This document shows, piece after piece, positions 19,755 to 29,674 of a DNA stretch of 64,000 bases. The notes below the pieces were generated by a model. It was not told where the DNA came from, made no database searches, and was given only the letters and a program-made list of their open reading frames with translations. The stretch is from Gammaproteobacteria bacterium (GTDB taxonomy: Bacteria > Pseudomonadota > Gammaproteobacteria > Pseudomonadales > Azotimanducaceae), in contig NYVG01000029.1 in NCBI GenBank assembly GCA_002684495.1, positions 26,496-90,495 of the forward strand, in the 5' to 3' direction. The stretch's first letter is position 1; every line of letters begins with the position of its first letter. The position numbers and the translations under genes are program-made.

Positions 19755-20583
19755 GTCAGGAACACTCTATGTGGTTGCAACCCCAATTGGCCATCTGGGC
19801 GATTTGAGTCAACGCTCAATCTCGACCCTCAAACAAGTCCAAGTTATCGCAGCGGAGGATACCAGACGCACTGGCGTGCTGTTAGCGCACATTGGCCATG
19901 AGGGCTGTGAGCTTGTCAGTTTGCATGATCACAATGAAGACACTGCAAGTCCCAGACTAATCAGTCGTTTGCAGGCTGGGGATTCTGTGGCCTTGGTAAG
20001 CGACGCGGGTACGCCGCTGATTAATGATCCAGGTTTTCGATTGCTGCAATTGGCGTGGCAGTCGAGCATAACGGTAGTGCCGATTCCTGGTCCAAGTGCG
20101 GTTATCACAGCGCTCAGTGTTTGTCCGTTGCCCAGCCAGCCGTTTCGCTATGTTGGTTTCTTGGCGGCTAAGCCGGTGGCGCGTCGGCAGCAGTTACAAA
20201 CCTGGCTCCAGCACCCAGAAGCCGTTGTGTTTTTCGAGTCACCCCACCGAATTCGTCATACTTTGGAACAGTTGGCTGAAATCACTAGCCGGCGGATTTT
20301 CCTTGCTCGCGAGATGACTAAACAATACGAAACACTGATGCAGGGTTCGGCTACAGAGCTGCTAGCGCAGCTATCTACTCCGCCTAGGGGTGAGTTTGTG
20401 GGCATTATTGAGAGCGGTGAAGAAATGACTCAGCAGTTTCAGCATCAACAGGTTATGCAGGTTTTGTTGCAGGAGCTGTCACCGGCAAAAGCGGCACGGT
20501 TGGGTGCGCAAATATGTGGAGTTAACAAAAAAGAGCTGTACGAACTTGCCATGTCGTTGAATCCACAGTCGCCAAAGAAATAA
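19753..20583 (+). CDS. rsmI: 16S rRNA (cytidine(1402)-2'-O)-methyltransferase
   Basis: The protein is a tetrapyrrole-methylase-fold RNA methyltransferase. The family start GTLYVVATPIGHLGDL and the motif SDAGTPLINDPGF are clear. It methylates C1402 in the ribosomal P site, together with RsmH, whose gene is also in this window. The track starts at GTG 19747, but AGGAG at 19738-19742 is spaced properly for the ATG at 19753. That ATG overlaps the lpoA start codon on the other strand. Confidence 0.94.
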   Translation: MSGTLYVVATPIGHLGDLSQRSISTLKQVQVIAAEDTRRTGVLLAHIGHEGCELVSLHDHNEDTASPRLISRLQAGDSVALVSDAGTPLINDPGFRLLQLAWQSSITVVPIPGPSAVITALSVCPLPSQPFRYVGFLAAKPVARRQQLQTWLQHPEAVVFFESPHRIRHTLEQLAEITSRRIFLAREMTKQYETLMQGSATELLAQLSTPPRGEFVGIIESGEEMTQQFQHQQVMQVLLQELSPAKAARLGAQICGVNKKELYELAMSLNPQSPKK

Positions 20584-20606
20584 TCGCACTAGGTTGGTTT
20601 GCCGAC

Positions 20607-20634
20607 TTGTGTCAGGGCGCGATCGCTCTACACT
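20607..20634 (+). promoter_or_regulatory. sigma-70 promoter of rnpB
   Basis: TTGTGT (20607-20612) and TACACT (20629-20634), 16 bases apart, lie just upstream of the first paired bases of the RNase P RNA. The predicted transcription start, about 20641, coincides with the 5' end of the P1 stem. Confidence 0.55.
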
Positions 20635-20640
20635 GTCGGG

Positions 20641-20990
<350 letters not shown>

Positions 20991-21104
20991 CCGTTTTCGC
21001 GGTCCCTACTCGGGTCGGATTTAGCGCCGTTGGCTACTGGCCATGCAACCGAAAAGTTCTTTTATATCCGTAATTTATGCCATCTATTCAGTACTCAATC
21101 GCGC

Positions 21105-21131
21105 TTGACTCTGGCATACGGGCTATATAGT
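21105..21131 (+). promoter_or_regulatory. mra promoter of the dcw cluster
   Basis: TTGACT (21105-21110) and TATAGT (21126-21131) form a sigma-70-like promoter with a short 15-base spacer. It lies immediately upstream of the MraZ-type repeats and is the natural candidate for the main promoter of the division cluster. Confidence 0.5.
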
Positions 21132-21140
21132 GTCGCACAT

Positions 21141-21165
21141 TGGGTAAATGTGGAGAAAAGTGGGA
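21141..21165 (+). promoter_or_regulatory. mraZ: MraZ operator repeats
   Basis: Three direct repeats TGGGT, TGGAG and TGGGA start at 21141, 21151 and 21161, exactly ten bases apart. They match the known MraZ box arrangement of TGGGN units separated by five bases. They lie just after the predicted start of transcription, so autorepression of the cluster by MraZ is expected. Confidence 0.75.
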
Positions 21166-21215
21166 GAAATGGCGCGATAATGCCTCGCGCGCGGGCCCGC
21201 TATAAGGAAAAAAAG

Positions 21216-21674
21216 ATGTTTCGCGGCATCAACAGTGCAACTCTCGATGCAAAAGGTCGCATGGCTCTGCCAGCGCGTAGCCGAGAGGCTGTGCTCCTTG
21301 CTAGCGCGGGGAAAGTGGTCGTGACAATTGATATGCGCGAATCCTGCTTGTTGTTGTATCCATTGCATGAATGGGAGGTGGTGCAGCGCAAATTAGAAGC
21401 TTTGTCGAATATCAATCCTCAAGCTCGGTTATTACAACGACTATTAATTGGCCATGCCACGGACTTGGAATTAGATTCTGCAGGGCGACTGCTGTTGCCT
21501 GCCATGCTCAGAGACTATGCTGAGTTGGATAAAAAATTAGTGCTTGTTGGTCAAGGCAACAAAGTCGAAATTTGGTCTGAAAAACACTGGCAAGAGGGTA
21601 TGGGCAGTTGGCTGCTTGAGGGCGCCGAGGCCTTGAATGGGACGGGTAATGACCTATCTGGGTTGTCCGTATGA
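21216..21674 (+). CDS. mraZ: transcriptional regulator MraZ
   Basis: The 152-residue protein is MraZ, with two SpoVT-AbrB-type repeats. Each carries a DxxGR motif (LDAKGRMALP near residue 10 and LDSAGRLLLP near 88). MraZ forms ring-shaped oligomers and represses the dcw operon through TGGGN repeats, which are present upstream. The ORF track begins at 21030, but the ATG at 21216 has AAGGA nine bases upstream and begins with the conserved MFRGINSATLDAKGR. The stop overlaps rsmH (ATGA). Confidence 0.94.
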   Translation: MFRGINSATLDAKGRMALPARSREAVLLASAGKVVVTIDMRESCLLLYPLHEWEVVQRKLEALSNINPQARLLQRLLIGHATDLELDSAGRLLLPAMLRDYAELDKKLVLVGQGNKVEIWSEKHWQEGMGSWLLEGAEALNGTGNDLSGLSV

Positions 21675-22642
21675 CCAAGCCGGCGCAGCCACAGTCGGTC
21701 GCAGCGGACGGCACTGAGCATAAACACCTACCGGTTTTGTTAGTAGAAACGATACAGGCGTTGTCGATTAGCAAGAAGGATGGGGCCTACGTTGACGCGA
21801 CCTTTGGTCGTGGCGGGCATTGTCGCGCAATGCTTGCAGAATTGTCTGATCGGGGGCGGGTGATTGCACTTGATCGAGATCCCCAAGCTATAGCTGTGGC
21901 CGAAAACCTGCGCATTGTTGAGCCGCGCTTACAGGTTTTCCAAGCGCGCTTTGCTGAATTGGACACCGTGGTGGCGAGCTTAGGGCTCACCGGTGCGATC
22001 CAAGGGGTACTAATGGATGTCGGGGTATCGTCCCCGCAATTAGACGACCCAGACCGTGGCTTTAGCTTCAGACACGCGGGTCCGCTGGATATGCGTATGG
22101 ATCCGAGTCAGGGTGTAGATGCAGCGCAATGGCTCAACAGCGCCGATGAAGAAGTTATTGCTAACATCATCTGGCGTTACGGCGAGGAGCGTCGTTCACG
22201 ACGCATCGCTAAGGCCATCGTTGCTGCCCGGCCGTTGCATACGACGGAAGCTTTGGCCGAAGTTGTGGCTGCTTGTGTGCCGCGCGGCAATACTAAGTCA
22301 GCTAAACACCCGGCGACTAAAACCTTTCAAGCTGTGCGAATTTTCATCAACGATGAGTTGCAAGAATTGCAGCGGGGTGTGCAGGCGGCTTTTGAAAGTT
22401 TGGCAGTAGGTGGGCGACTTGCGGTCATTAGCTTTCACTCGCTAGAAGATCGACAAGTTAAACAAGCGTTTAAGGCGTTGTCCCAGCCTCCAGTGTTGCC
22501 ACGGCGCTTGCCGGTACAAAATTCGCAGACCGTGGTTCCTGGTCGACTTGTGAGTGGTCCGATCCGTGCTGGCCAGAGCGAACTTGATAGCAACCCCAGA
22601 GCGCGCAGTGCAACACTGCGGGTAATCGAGCGAGTGGCCTGA
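21671..22642 (+). CDS. rsmH: 16S rRNA (cytosine(1402)-N4)-methyltransferase
   Basis: The 323-residue enzyme shows the MraW/RsmH motifs DATFGRGGHCRAML (SAM site), MDVGVSSPQLDDPDRGFSF and SFHSLEDRQVK. It methylates N4 of C1402 in 16S rRNA, while RsmI adds the 2'-O methyl at the same base. It is the second gene of the dcw cluster, overlapping mraZ by four bases. ftsL starts three bases after its stop. Confidence 0.96.
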   Translation: MTKPAQPQSVAADGTEHKHLPVLLVETIQALSISKKDGAYVDATFGRGGHCRAMLAELSDRGRVIALDRDPQAIAVAENLRIVEPRLQVFQARFAELDTVVASLGLTGAIQGVLMDVGVSSPQLDDPDRGFSFRHAGPLDMRMDPSQGVDAAQWLNSADEEVIANIIWRYGEERRSRRIAKAIVAARPLHTTEALAEVVAACVPRGNTKSAKHPATKTFQAVRIFINDELQELQRGVQAAFESLAVGGRLAVISFHSLEDRQVKQAFKALSQPPVLPRRLPVQNSQTVVPGRLVSGPIRAGQSELDSNPRARSATLRVIERVA

Positions 22643-22644
22643 AC

Positions 22645-22986
22645 ATGACAGCCCAGGCACAGCAAAAACATACACCGCAGTCGCGCCGCCGCGCAAAAGA
22701 GCAACCTGATCAGCCGCTTAGCAAGTCGCTTTACCCCATGCTTGTGGTTGTTGGATTGCTCGTCGCCAGCGTGTTTTCGGCCCTGGAGATGGTGGATTCA
22801 GCCCATCGTATGCGCAGTCTCTATCAGGAGCTGGATCTGGTTCAGCAGCAACAAAACGAATTGCTCGCTGTCCACAGTAGATTGCTTCTAGAGCGTGGGG
22901 CGCGAGCGAGTTTGAACGAAGTAGAGCTAGCTGCAGAGCAAGAACTGGATATGCATTTTCCACCTTTGACGAAGGCGGAGCCCTGA
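22645..22986 (+). CDS. ftsL: cell division protein FtsL
   Basis: The 113-residue bitopic protein has a basic cytoplasmic N-terminus, one membrane helix (about 30-48, PMLVVVGLLVASVFSAL) and a coiled-coil periplasmic segment rich in Leu, Gln and Glu. FtsL joins FtsB and FtsQ to recruit and activate FtsW-FtsI. FtsL sequences diverge quickly; size, topology and position between rsmH and ftsI support the call. The stop overlaps the ftsI start by one base. Confidence 0.9.
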   Translation: MTAQAQQKHTPQSRRRAKEQPDQPLSKSLYPMLVVVGLLVASVFSALEMVDSAHRMRSLYQELDLVQQQQNELLAVHSRLLLERGARASLNEVELAAEQELDMHFPPLTKAEP

Positions 22987-24689
22987 TGCAATCGTGGCGC
23001 CATTACTTTGTGCTCGGTCTATTTCTGCTTGCAGTAGGTGCGCTGTCGACTCGTGTGGTGTTCCTTGGGGTTACTGAGCGTGACTTTTTGCAGCAGGAGG
23101 GTGATGCGCGATCAATCCGCCGGGAGTCTATTCCCGCGTTGCGCGGCGTGATCTATGACCGCAACGGCGAAGCCTTGGCGGTCAGTACTCCCGTCTATGC
23201 GGTCTCAACCAATCCCCAGAAAGCTGATTTCAGCACAGCGCAATTTGCAGCGATATCAGATGCGTTAGAAATACCGCAAAGGGATCTCGAGCGTCGGATG
23301 CAAACCCATGCAGATAAACAATTTGTCTACTTGAAGCGCCATGCCGGATGGGACATGAGTCAGCGGCTTGATGCTTTGGATTTGCCGCACTTGGAATTGC
23401 GCCCGGAATATCGTCGTTATTACCCGGCAGCAGAGATTGCTGCCCATGTCACTGGCCTGACAGATATCGACGATCAGGGCATCGAAGGAGTGGAGCTGGC
23501 TTTTGAGCGCAACTTGCGAGGTCAGCCTGGTGCCAAGGTTGTGCTTAAGGATCGACGCGGCAATTCCATACGAGATTTGGATTATTTGGCGCCACCGAGG
23601 TTTGGTCAGGACGTGAGCTTGAGCATTGATTCGCGATTACAATATATCGCCTATCGCGAATTGAAATCGGCAGTACAGGTGCATAAAGCGGAGTCTGCTT
23701 CGCTGATTATGGCTGACGCGAAGACCGGGGAAATTTTGGCTTTGGTAAATCAGCCCTCCTACAACCCGAACGATATCGCCGGTCAGCTTGCAGGAATGCG
23801 CAATCGTGCGGTGACTGACTCCTACGAGCCGGGGTCGACAGTTAAACCTTTTACCGCTTTGGCGGCGCTGGAGTCTGGTCGCTATGACACGGAATCTGTT
23901 ATCGACACTTCACCTGGCTATTTTCGCGTTGGCGGCAAGTTGATTCAGGACCCAATTAATCGCGCCTCTTTGTCGCTCGCTCAAGCCATTCAAAAGTCCA
24001 GTCAGGTGGCGATAGCAAAGGTTGCGCTGGATCTGGAAGAGCAAGCGGTCTTTGACGTTTTGGTCCGAGCGGGGTTGGGCGACTTTGTCAGTTCCGGCTT
24101 ACCTGGTGAGGCCATGGGTCGGTTAAATAACAGTCAACTGCGCTACCCGGTCGTGCGTGCAACCCTTGCCTATGGATATGGGTTATCGGTAACGCCGCTG
24201 CAATTGACAAGGGCCTATTTGACCCTTGCCAGCGGCGGAAAACGTATGCCGTTGTCGATAATCAAGCAAGATCGGCAGATCGAAACAGAGCAAGTCTTTG
24301 ATCCAGAGCATGTGCGTGATGTGCTGGCAATGATGGAGCTAGTGACCGCCCGTGCCGGCACCGCAGCTCAGGCCGCAGTGCCCGGTTACCGGGTAGCGGG
24401 TAAAACCGGTACTGCGCGCATAGTCGGTAAACAGGGCTACGACGATGAGCGGCATGTGGCTTGGTTTGCTGGCATGTTGCCAGTGTCCGATCCGCGGCTG
24501 GTAATGGTGGTGTTGGTCAATGAGCCAAGGTCCGGAGTGAACAGTGGTGGTGGCGTCGCAGCACCAATCTTTGGCCGAGTTGCCGAGCGCAGCATGCGCC
24601 TAATGGGCGTCCCAGGTGATATGCAAGAACCGATAATCGCCGAACGCGGCGCAACTGGTTTTGTATCGGCTGCAGGAGCCGGGCTATGA
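22986..24689 (+). CDS. ftsI: septal peptidoglycan transpeptidase FtsI (PBP3)
   Basis: The 567-residue class B penicillin-binding protein has one N-terminal membrane helix, a dimerisation/pedestal domain, and the transpeptidase domain. The nucleophile motif is S284-T-V-K in EPGSTVKP, and the KTG motif is at 473-475. The middle SxN motif reads S338-S-Q340, where the family has SSN. The enzyme cross-links septal peptidoglycan in complex with FtsW. It overlaps murE by four bases. The Asn-to-Gln change is directly visible in the codon CAG at 24003-24005. Confidence 0.95.
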   Translation: MQSWRHYFVLGLFLLAVGALSTRVVFLGVTERDFLQQEGDARSIRRESIPALRGVIYDRNGEALAVSTPVYAVSTNPQKADFSTAQFAAISDALEIPQRDLERRMQTHADKQFVYLKRHAGWDMSQRLDALDLPHLELRPEYRRYYPAAEIAAHVTGLTDIDDQGIEGVELAFERNLRGQPGAKVVLKDRRGNSIRDLDYLAPPRFGQDVSLSIDSRLQYIAYRELKSAVQVHKAESASLIMADAKTGEILALVNQPSYNPNDIAGQLAGMRNRAVTDSYEPGSTVKPFTALAALESGRYDTESVIDTSPGYFRVGGKLIQDPINRASLSLAQAIQKSSQVAIAKVALDLEEQAVFDVLVRAGLGDFVSSGLPGEAMGRLNNSQLRYPVVRATLAYGYGLSVTPLQLTRAYLTLASGGKRMPLSIIKQDRQIETEQVFDPEHVRDVLAMMELVTARAGTAAQAAVPGYRVAGKTGTARIVGKQGYDDERHVAWFAGMLPVSDPRLVMVVLVNEPRSGVNSGGGVAAPIFGRVAERSMRLMGVPGDMQEPIIAERGATGFVSAAGAGL

Positions 24690-26122
24690 CGTTAGCTGAG
24701 TTAATACAAGACCCGAATTGGTCCGAGTTTAGGATTTCTGGTATCAGCGAAGATTCCAGAATTGTGCAGCCAGGCGACGCATTTATCGCCGTCAGCCAGC
24801 ATCCTGATCAGCGCTTACAGCATGTGCAAGACGCGGTGAAGGCCGGGGCTGCAGTAATACTTGTGCCCGAGGCGATAGATTTGCAAGCGCCGATACCCTT
24901 GGTGCCGGTAGCTAACTTGGCCGCACATAGAAGTGAAATTGCTGCACGCTATTATCAAAGCCCAAGCCAAGATTTGTGTTGTGTTGGCATAACCGGAACA
25001 AATGGCAAAACATCGATTGCCTGGCATCTCGCGGATTTAAGCCATCGGCTTGGCGTGTCTACAGGTTACTGCGGCACCCTTGGCTGGGGGGAATTGGCGC
25101 AACTTCAACCGACGCAATTGACGACACCGAGCGCCGTGATTTTGCAAAGCTATTTGGCCACGATGCGCGCACAAGGCGCTGCACGCGTTGCCATGGAGGT
25201 GAGTTCTCACGCCTTGGACCAGGGCCGAGTCAGTGCCGTGCAGTTTGATGTTGCAGTGTTTTCAAATTTGAGTCGTGATCACTTGGACTACCACCAAACT
25301 ACTACTGCCTATAAGAAGGCGAAGGCCAAATTATTCCAAGATTGGCCACTCGCTGCGGCGGTTATTAACAGTAACGATGCTGTGGGTCGGGAACTTCTCT
25401 GCACAAGCCGTGCGAACGAGGTGATCAGCTACGGTACCCATGGCGATGTCAGCTGGCACAGTGAGACTGTGCGCCAGGGTATGCGGGTATCCTTTGCGAC
25501 ACCATGGGGCCGCGCTGAAACTCGCATGCCTGTTGCTGCTGAGTTTGCGGTAGCTAATGTGGCTGCAGCAATGGCAGTGCTCCTTACCCTAGGGCATAGC
25601 CTGCGCAGCGTAGCCGAGGCTGCAGAGGCCATGGTGCCTGTTCCCGGGCGTATGCAAGTCATCGATGGTGGTCCTAAATGGCCTCGAGTTGTTGTTGACT
25701 ATGCGCATACACCGGATGCCTTAGAAAAAGCGTTAGCTGCCTTGCGGCCTCAGTGTCGTGGGAACCTGATTTGCGTTGTTGGTTGTGGCGGCGATCGCGA
25801 TCGCGGCAAGCGCGCGCAGATGGGGCATGCTGCTGTTAAAGGCAGTGATTGTGTTTGGTTTACTTCAGACAATCCGCGTAGCGAAGACCCAGAGCAAATC
25901 TTGCACGATATGGGTCGTGGCTTAGAAGCATCCATTGCTCAGGGCGTTCGCAGCGAGACAGATCGCGCTGAGGCGATTGCTGCTGCTCTGACAGGCGCGG
26001 AGCCTGATGACGTAGTGCTTATCGCCGGCAAAGGGCATGAGCAGACCCAGGAAATTAACGGCGAATTGATTCCTTTCAGCGACTTTACAGTCGTTCATGA
26101 TATCCAAAGTGAGAACACCTGA
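24686..26122 (+). CDS. murE: UDP-MurNAc-L-Ala-D-Glu:meso-DAP ligase MurE
   Basis: The 478-residue Mur ligase has the ATP loop [10 protein letters not shown] and the substrate-specificity motif DNPRSEDP, whose DNPR marks meso-diaminopimelate users. It adds the third residue of the peptidoglycan stem peptide. It ends exactly on the first base of mraY. In most gammaproteobacteria murF lies between murE and mraY; here there is no room for it and no fused MurF domain in this protein. Confidence 0.96.
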   Translation: MTLAELIQDPNWSEFRISGISEDSRIVQPGDAFIAVSQHPDQRLQHVQDAVKAGAAVILVPEAIDLQAPIPLVPVANLAAHRSEIAARYYQSPSQDLCCVGITGTNGKTSIAWHLADLSHRLGVSTGYCGTLGWGELAQLQPTQLTTPSAVILQSYLATMRAQGAARVAMEVSSHALDQGRVSAVQFDVAVFSNLSRDHLDYHQTTTAYKKAKAKLFQDWPLAAAVINSNDAVGRELLCTSRANEVISYGTHGDVSWHSETVRQGMRVSFATPWGRAETRMPVAAEFAVANVAAAMAVLLTLGHSLRSVAEAAEAMVPVPGRMQVIDGGPKWPRVVVDYAHTPDALEKALAALRPQCRGNLICVVGCGGDRDRGKRAQMGHAAVKGSDCVWFTSDNPRSEDPEQILHDMGRGLEASIAQGVRSETDRAEAIAAALTGAEPDDVVLIAGKGHEQTQEINGELIPFSDFTVVHDIQSENT

Positions 26123-27204
26123 TGTTGCTATGGTTAACCGACTATCTTTCTGAATTTGTAAGCGGTTTTGCGGTGTTTCAATATTTGACCTTTCGCACCA
26201 TGGTCAGCGTGGTCACCGCGCTATTGATGTCATTGCTCATAGGGCCGGTGATGATTGCACGCTTGGCGCGAGCGCAAATTGGCCAAACCATTCGCGACGA
26301 CGGTCCGGCCTCGCATTTCAGTAAGGCGGGAACTCCTACTATGGGTGGCGCGCTGATCCTAGTAATTCTCGTGGTCACTACGCTGTTATGGGGCGATCTG
26401 ACCAACCGTTATGTCTGGTTGGTGATTCTAGTCACGCTAAGTTTTGGTGTGATTGGCTGGGTCGACGACTATTTAAAAATTTCCCGCAAAAATACTGAGG
26501 GTCTAATTGCGCGCTGGAAGTATTTTTGGCAATCGGTGTTTGCGCTAATGGCTGCGGTTTATCTCTATACCGCGGCGCAGTCGCCGGTGGAAACCACTTT
26601 GTTTGTGCCTTTCTTCAAGTCCATTGCGGTGCCTCTGGGCATCGGTTTTGTGCTGCTCAGCTATTTGATGATTGTTGGTATGAGTAATGCGGTGAATTTA
26701 ACCGACGGTTTAGATGGTCTAGCGATCATGCCAGCTGTGATGGTCGGTGCAGCGCTCGGTCTGATTGCCTATGTGTCGGGTAATACGGAGTTTTCCTCGT
26801 ACCTGCAAATTCCATACGTTGCAGGCGCTGGTGAATTGGCGGTTTTTTGCGGCGCGCTTATCGGGGCAGGTTTGGGTTTCTTGTGGTTTAACACTTATCC
26901 TGCGCAAATCTTTATGGGAGATGTGGGTGCTTTAGCCATTGGCGCCGCGTTGGGATTGGTCGCGATTATAGTTCGGCATGAAATTGTACTGCTGATCATG
27001 GGTGGGCTATTCGTATTGGAAACCGCTAGCGTTATTATCCAAGTGGCGTCATTTCGTCTCACGGGGCGAAGAGTCTTTCGCATGGCGCCCATCCATCACC
27101 ACTTTGAGCTAAAGGGCTGGCCGGAGCCCAAAGTAATCGTTAGATTTTGGATCATCACCTTGGTGCTGGTGACCATTGGTCTTTCAACCCTGAAACTCAG
27201 ATAA
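26122..27204 (+). CDS. mraY: phospho-MurNAc-pentapeptide translocase MraY
   Basis: The 360-residue polytopic membrane enzyme has about ten helices and the family motifs [28 protein letters not shown] and the HHHFELKGW loop near the C-terminus. It transfers phospho-MurNAc-pentapeptide to undecaprenyl phosphate, forming lipid I. The start overlaps the murE stop by one base and murD follows two bases after its stop. Confidence 0.97.
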   Translation: MLLWLTDYLSEFVSGFAVFQYLTFRTMVSVVTALLMSLLIGPVMIARLARAQIGQTIRDDGPASHFSKAGTPTMGGALILVILVVTTLLWGDLTNRYVWLVILVTLSFGVIGWVDDYLKISRKNTEGLIARWKYFWQSVFALMAAVYLYTAAQSPVETTLFVPFFKSIAVPLGIGFVLLSYLMIVGMSNAVNLTDGLDGLAIMPAVMVGAALGLIAYVSGNTEFSSYLQIPYVAGAGELAVFCGALIGAGLGFLWFNTYPAQIFMGDVGALAIGAALGLVAIIVRHEIVLLIMGGLFVLETASVIIQVASFRLTGRRVFRMAPIHHHFELKGWPEPKVIVRFWIITLVLVTIGLSTLKLR

Positions 27205-27206
27205 GT

Positions 27207-28550
27207 ATGCCAAGAGTTCATGCAATTATTGGCTTTGGTGTCACTGGGCAATCGGTGGCCAGGCACATGCTACGCAATGGCACGCCCTGCGTAGTGTTTG
27301 ATACGCGATCACCTCAGCGGTTACCGGAGGAGTTTCGTGGCATTGAAGTGCACTGGCAGATTGGGCAATGGTCTGCGGCGCAGCTGCGTGAATCCCTCAG
27401 CGACATTGGACGGTTGGTGGTAAGCCCCGGGCTGCCTATGGATCTGGCGATATTGTTGGAAGCTCGTAACCTGAAGTTGCCCATCGTCAGCGATATTGAC
27501 TTGTTTTTTGAAGCAACGTCGGCTCCCGTAATCGGTGTAACCGGAACTAATGGCAAAAGCACCGTAGTCTCTCTGGTTGGTCATATATTTAATTCTTTAG
27601 GCCAAGCCTGTGGGGTTGGGGGAAATATTGGTGTTGCTGCCTTAGATTTGTTGGCGCAGCCGCGCGAGCAATATGTATTGGAACTTTCGAGTTTTCAGCT
27701 GGAGCGCAGTGCAGTACTGCCTTTTGTAGCGTCAACTGTACTCAATATCTCTGATGACCACATAGATCACCATGGCTCTATGCAAAACTATCGCTGTGCG
27801 AAGTTGCGTATTTATCGCGGCGCTCAACGCTGCGTGTTTAACCGTGGGGATTTAATGACCCAGCCCCACGCGGCTGAGCAATTGGCGAGCTTCGGGCTGG
27901 GCGCTGCTGCTGATGCAAATTCATATGGCGTTGCGCAAAGCAAAGGGGAAGACTGGATCACTAGAGGCGATGAACCAGTTTTGCCAGCTGATCAACTGCG
28001 TTTAAAAGGTGCCCATAATTTGCTCAATGTTATGGCCGCCTTAGCGCTGGTTGATTCTGTCGTCGACGTCCAAGACGCGGCATCCGCAGCAGCGCAATTT
28101 TCATCCCTTGACCATCGCTTTCAGTTCATCAGAACCTTGGATGGTGTGACTTATATCAACGATTCGAAAGCCACTAACGTTTGCGCTACGTTGGCCGCGC
28201 TACAAGGCATAGGTCCAAGTGAGCGAACAATTTTGATTGCCGGAGGTGATGCTAAGGGCGCCGACCTGCTGGCCTTGGCACCGGCTCTGGCTGAATCTGT
28301 GGCGGGTGTAGTTGCCCTTGGTAAAGATGCAGCGGCCATGTCCGCGGTGGCTGCAGCCGTTGGTGTTGACTGTGTTCAAGTGCAGGATATGGCAGCAGGC
28401 GTTGTGGCGGCACGACGGATGGCTGCACATGCGGATATGGTCCTGTTGTCGCCAGCCTGCTCCAGTTTAGATATGTATCGTAATTTTGCCGAGCGGGGCG
28501 AGGTATTCGCTCAGGCGGTGCATCGTTTAAGCAGTGAATCAGAGGTCTAG
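27207..28550 (+). CDS. murD: UDP-MurNAc-L-Ala:D-Glu ligase MurD
   Basis: The 447-residue ligase has GVTGTNGKST (ATP site), the ELSSFQLE motif and NDSKATN, all typical of MurD. It adds D-glutamate to UDP-MurNAc-L-alanine in the cytoplasm. The track start at 27147 lies inside mraY and adds residues unlike MurD. The ATG at 27207, three bases after the mraY stop, gives the usual Rossmann N-terminus (HAIIGFGVTGQS). Confidence 0.95.
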   Translation: MPRVHAIIGFGVTGQSVARHMLRNGTPCVVFDTRSPQRLPEEFRGIEVHWQIGQWSAAQLRESLSDIGRLVVSPGLPMDLAILLEARNLKLPIVSDIDLFFEATSAPVIGVTGTNGKSTVVSLVGHIFNSLGQACGVGGNIGVAALDLLAQPREQYVLELSSFQLERSAVLPFVASTVLNISDDHIDHHGSMQNYRCAKLRIYRGAQRCVFNRGDLMTQPHAAEQLASFGLGAAADANSYGVAQSKGEDWITRGDEPVLPADQLRLKGAHNLLNVMAALALVDSVVDVQDAASAAAQFSSLDHRFQFIRTLDGVTYINDSKATNVCATLAALQGIGPSERTILIAGGDAKGADLLALAPALAESVAGVVALGKDAAAMSAVAAAVGVDCVQVQDMAAGVVAARRMAAHADMVLLSPACSSLDMYRNFAERGEVFAQAVHRLSSESEV

Positions 28551-28558
28551 GTAACGTC

Positions 28559-29674
28559 GTGATATTCGCCGCTGTACATAATCCATTCGTATCTAAAAGC
28601 TTTACCCAGCTATTGTTGTGTTGGTTGGCCTTGCTCGCGTTCGGATTGATTATGGTGAGCTCGGCAGCAATCGCCCTAAATGGCAATTATGCAAATAAGC
28701 ACTTGGTCTTCTTGGTGGTGGCCCTGTTGGCGTTTTTCGTGACCTTTATCGTGCCGCTCAGGGTATGGAACAGTTTATATCTGGTAGGTTGGCTCGGTGC
28801 TCTGGCTTTTGCTGTGGTGGTGTTGCTGCCCGGTGTTGGGCATACCGTAAATGGCGCGACGCGTTGGTTGCAGATTGGCGGTTTTACGCTGCAGGCATCG
28901 GAGGTGGCTAAATTCGGTTTGATGATTTATCTGGCGGGCTATCTGCACCGTTATGGTGAACAACTGAGTGTTGAGCCGGCGAAAATTTTTGTCCCACTGA
29001 GTATGATCGCAGTCGTTGGTGCCTTGCTGGTCGTTGAGCCTGATTTGGGTTCGGCGGTGGTGATCGTTGCTGCTTCGGTTGCACTGCTGTTTATTGCGGG
29101 AGCCCAATTGCGTTATTTCTTGCTGCTGCTGGTTGTGGCTGGGGGATTACTTGCGCTGCTCATTTGGATGGAGCCCTATCGGATGCAACGGCTGCTGGCA
29201 TTCATAGACCCGTGGGCAATGCCGTTTGACGGCGGTTATCAGCTAGTGCAGGCGCTCATTGCGTTTGGACGTGGCGAAATATTTGGTCTGGGCCTAGGAG
29301 AGGGGATTCAAAAACTCTTCTACCTGCCTGAGGCCCACAACGATTTTATCTTTGCAGTTATTGCAGAAGAGCTGGGTGTGGTTGGCGCGCTGACAGTGCT
29401 CGCCGTTTACAGCCTTTTCATTGTTCAGATCTTCGCCGTGGCGCGGGCACAGTTGAGCCGTGGCGAATTGTTCGCTGGGTATTGTTGTTATTTCGTAGGG
29501 TTAATCTTTGCGTTTCAGCTATTGATCAACTTGGGGGTCAATACTGGTGCCTTGCCCACAAAGGGCCTTACCCTGCCATTCATTAGCTATGGCGGTAATA
29601 GTTTGATCATTTCTTCGGCCATGATCGGCATGGTGCTTCGTTGCGCTTATCCACGGGAGGTGCGTCATGGCTGA
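28559..29674 (+). CDS. ftsW: septal peptidoglycan glycosyltransferase FtsW
   Basis: The 371-residue SEDS protein has about ten membrane helices and the signatures [34 protein letters not shown] and the C-terminal [16 protein letters not shown]. It polymerises glycan from lipid II together with FtsI. Translation starts with GTG eight bases after the murD stop. It overlaps murC by eight bases. The gene usually found next, murG, is missing. Confidence 0.95.
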   Translation: MIFAAVHNPFVSKSFTQLLLCWLALLAFGLIMVSSAAIALNGNYANKHLVFLVVALLAFFVTFIVPLRVWNSLYLVGWLGALAFAVVVLLPGVGHTVNGATRWLQIGGFTLQASEVAKFGLMIYLAGYLHRYGEQLSVEPAKIFVPLSMIAVVGALLVVEPDLGSAVVIVAASVALLFIAGAQLRYFLLLLVVAGGLLALLIWMEPYRMQRLLAFIDPWAMPFDGGYQLVQALIAFGRGEIFGLGLGEGIQKLFYLPEAHNDFIFAVIAEELGVVGALTVLAVYSLFIVQIFAVARAQLSRGELFAGYCCYFVGLIFAFQLLINLGVNTGALPTKGLTLPFISYGGNSLIISSAMIGMVLRCAYPREVRHG

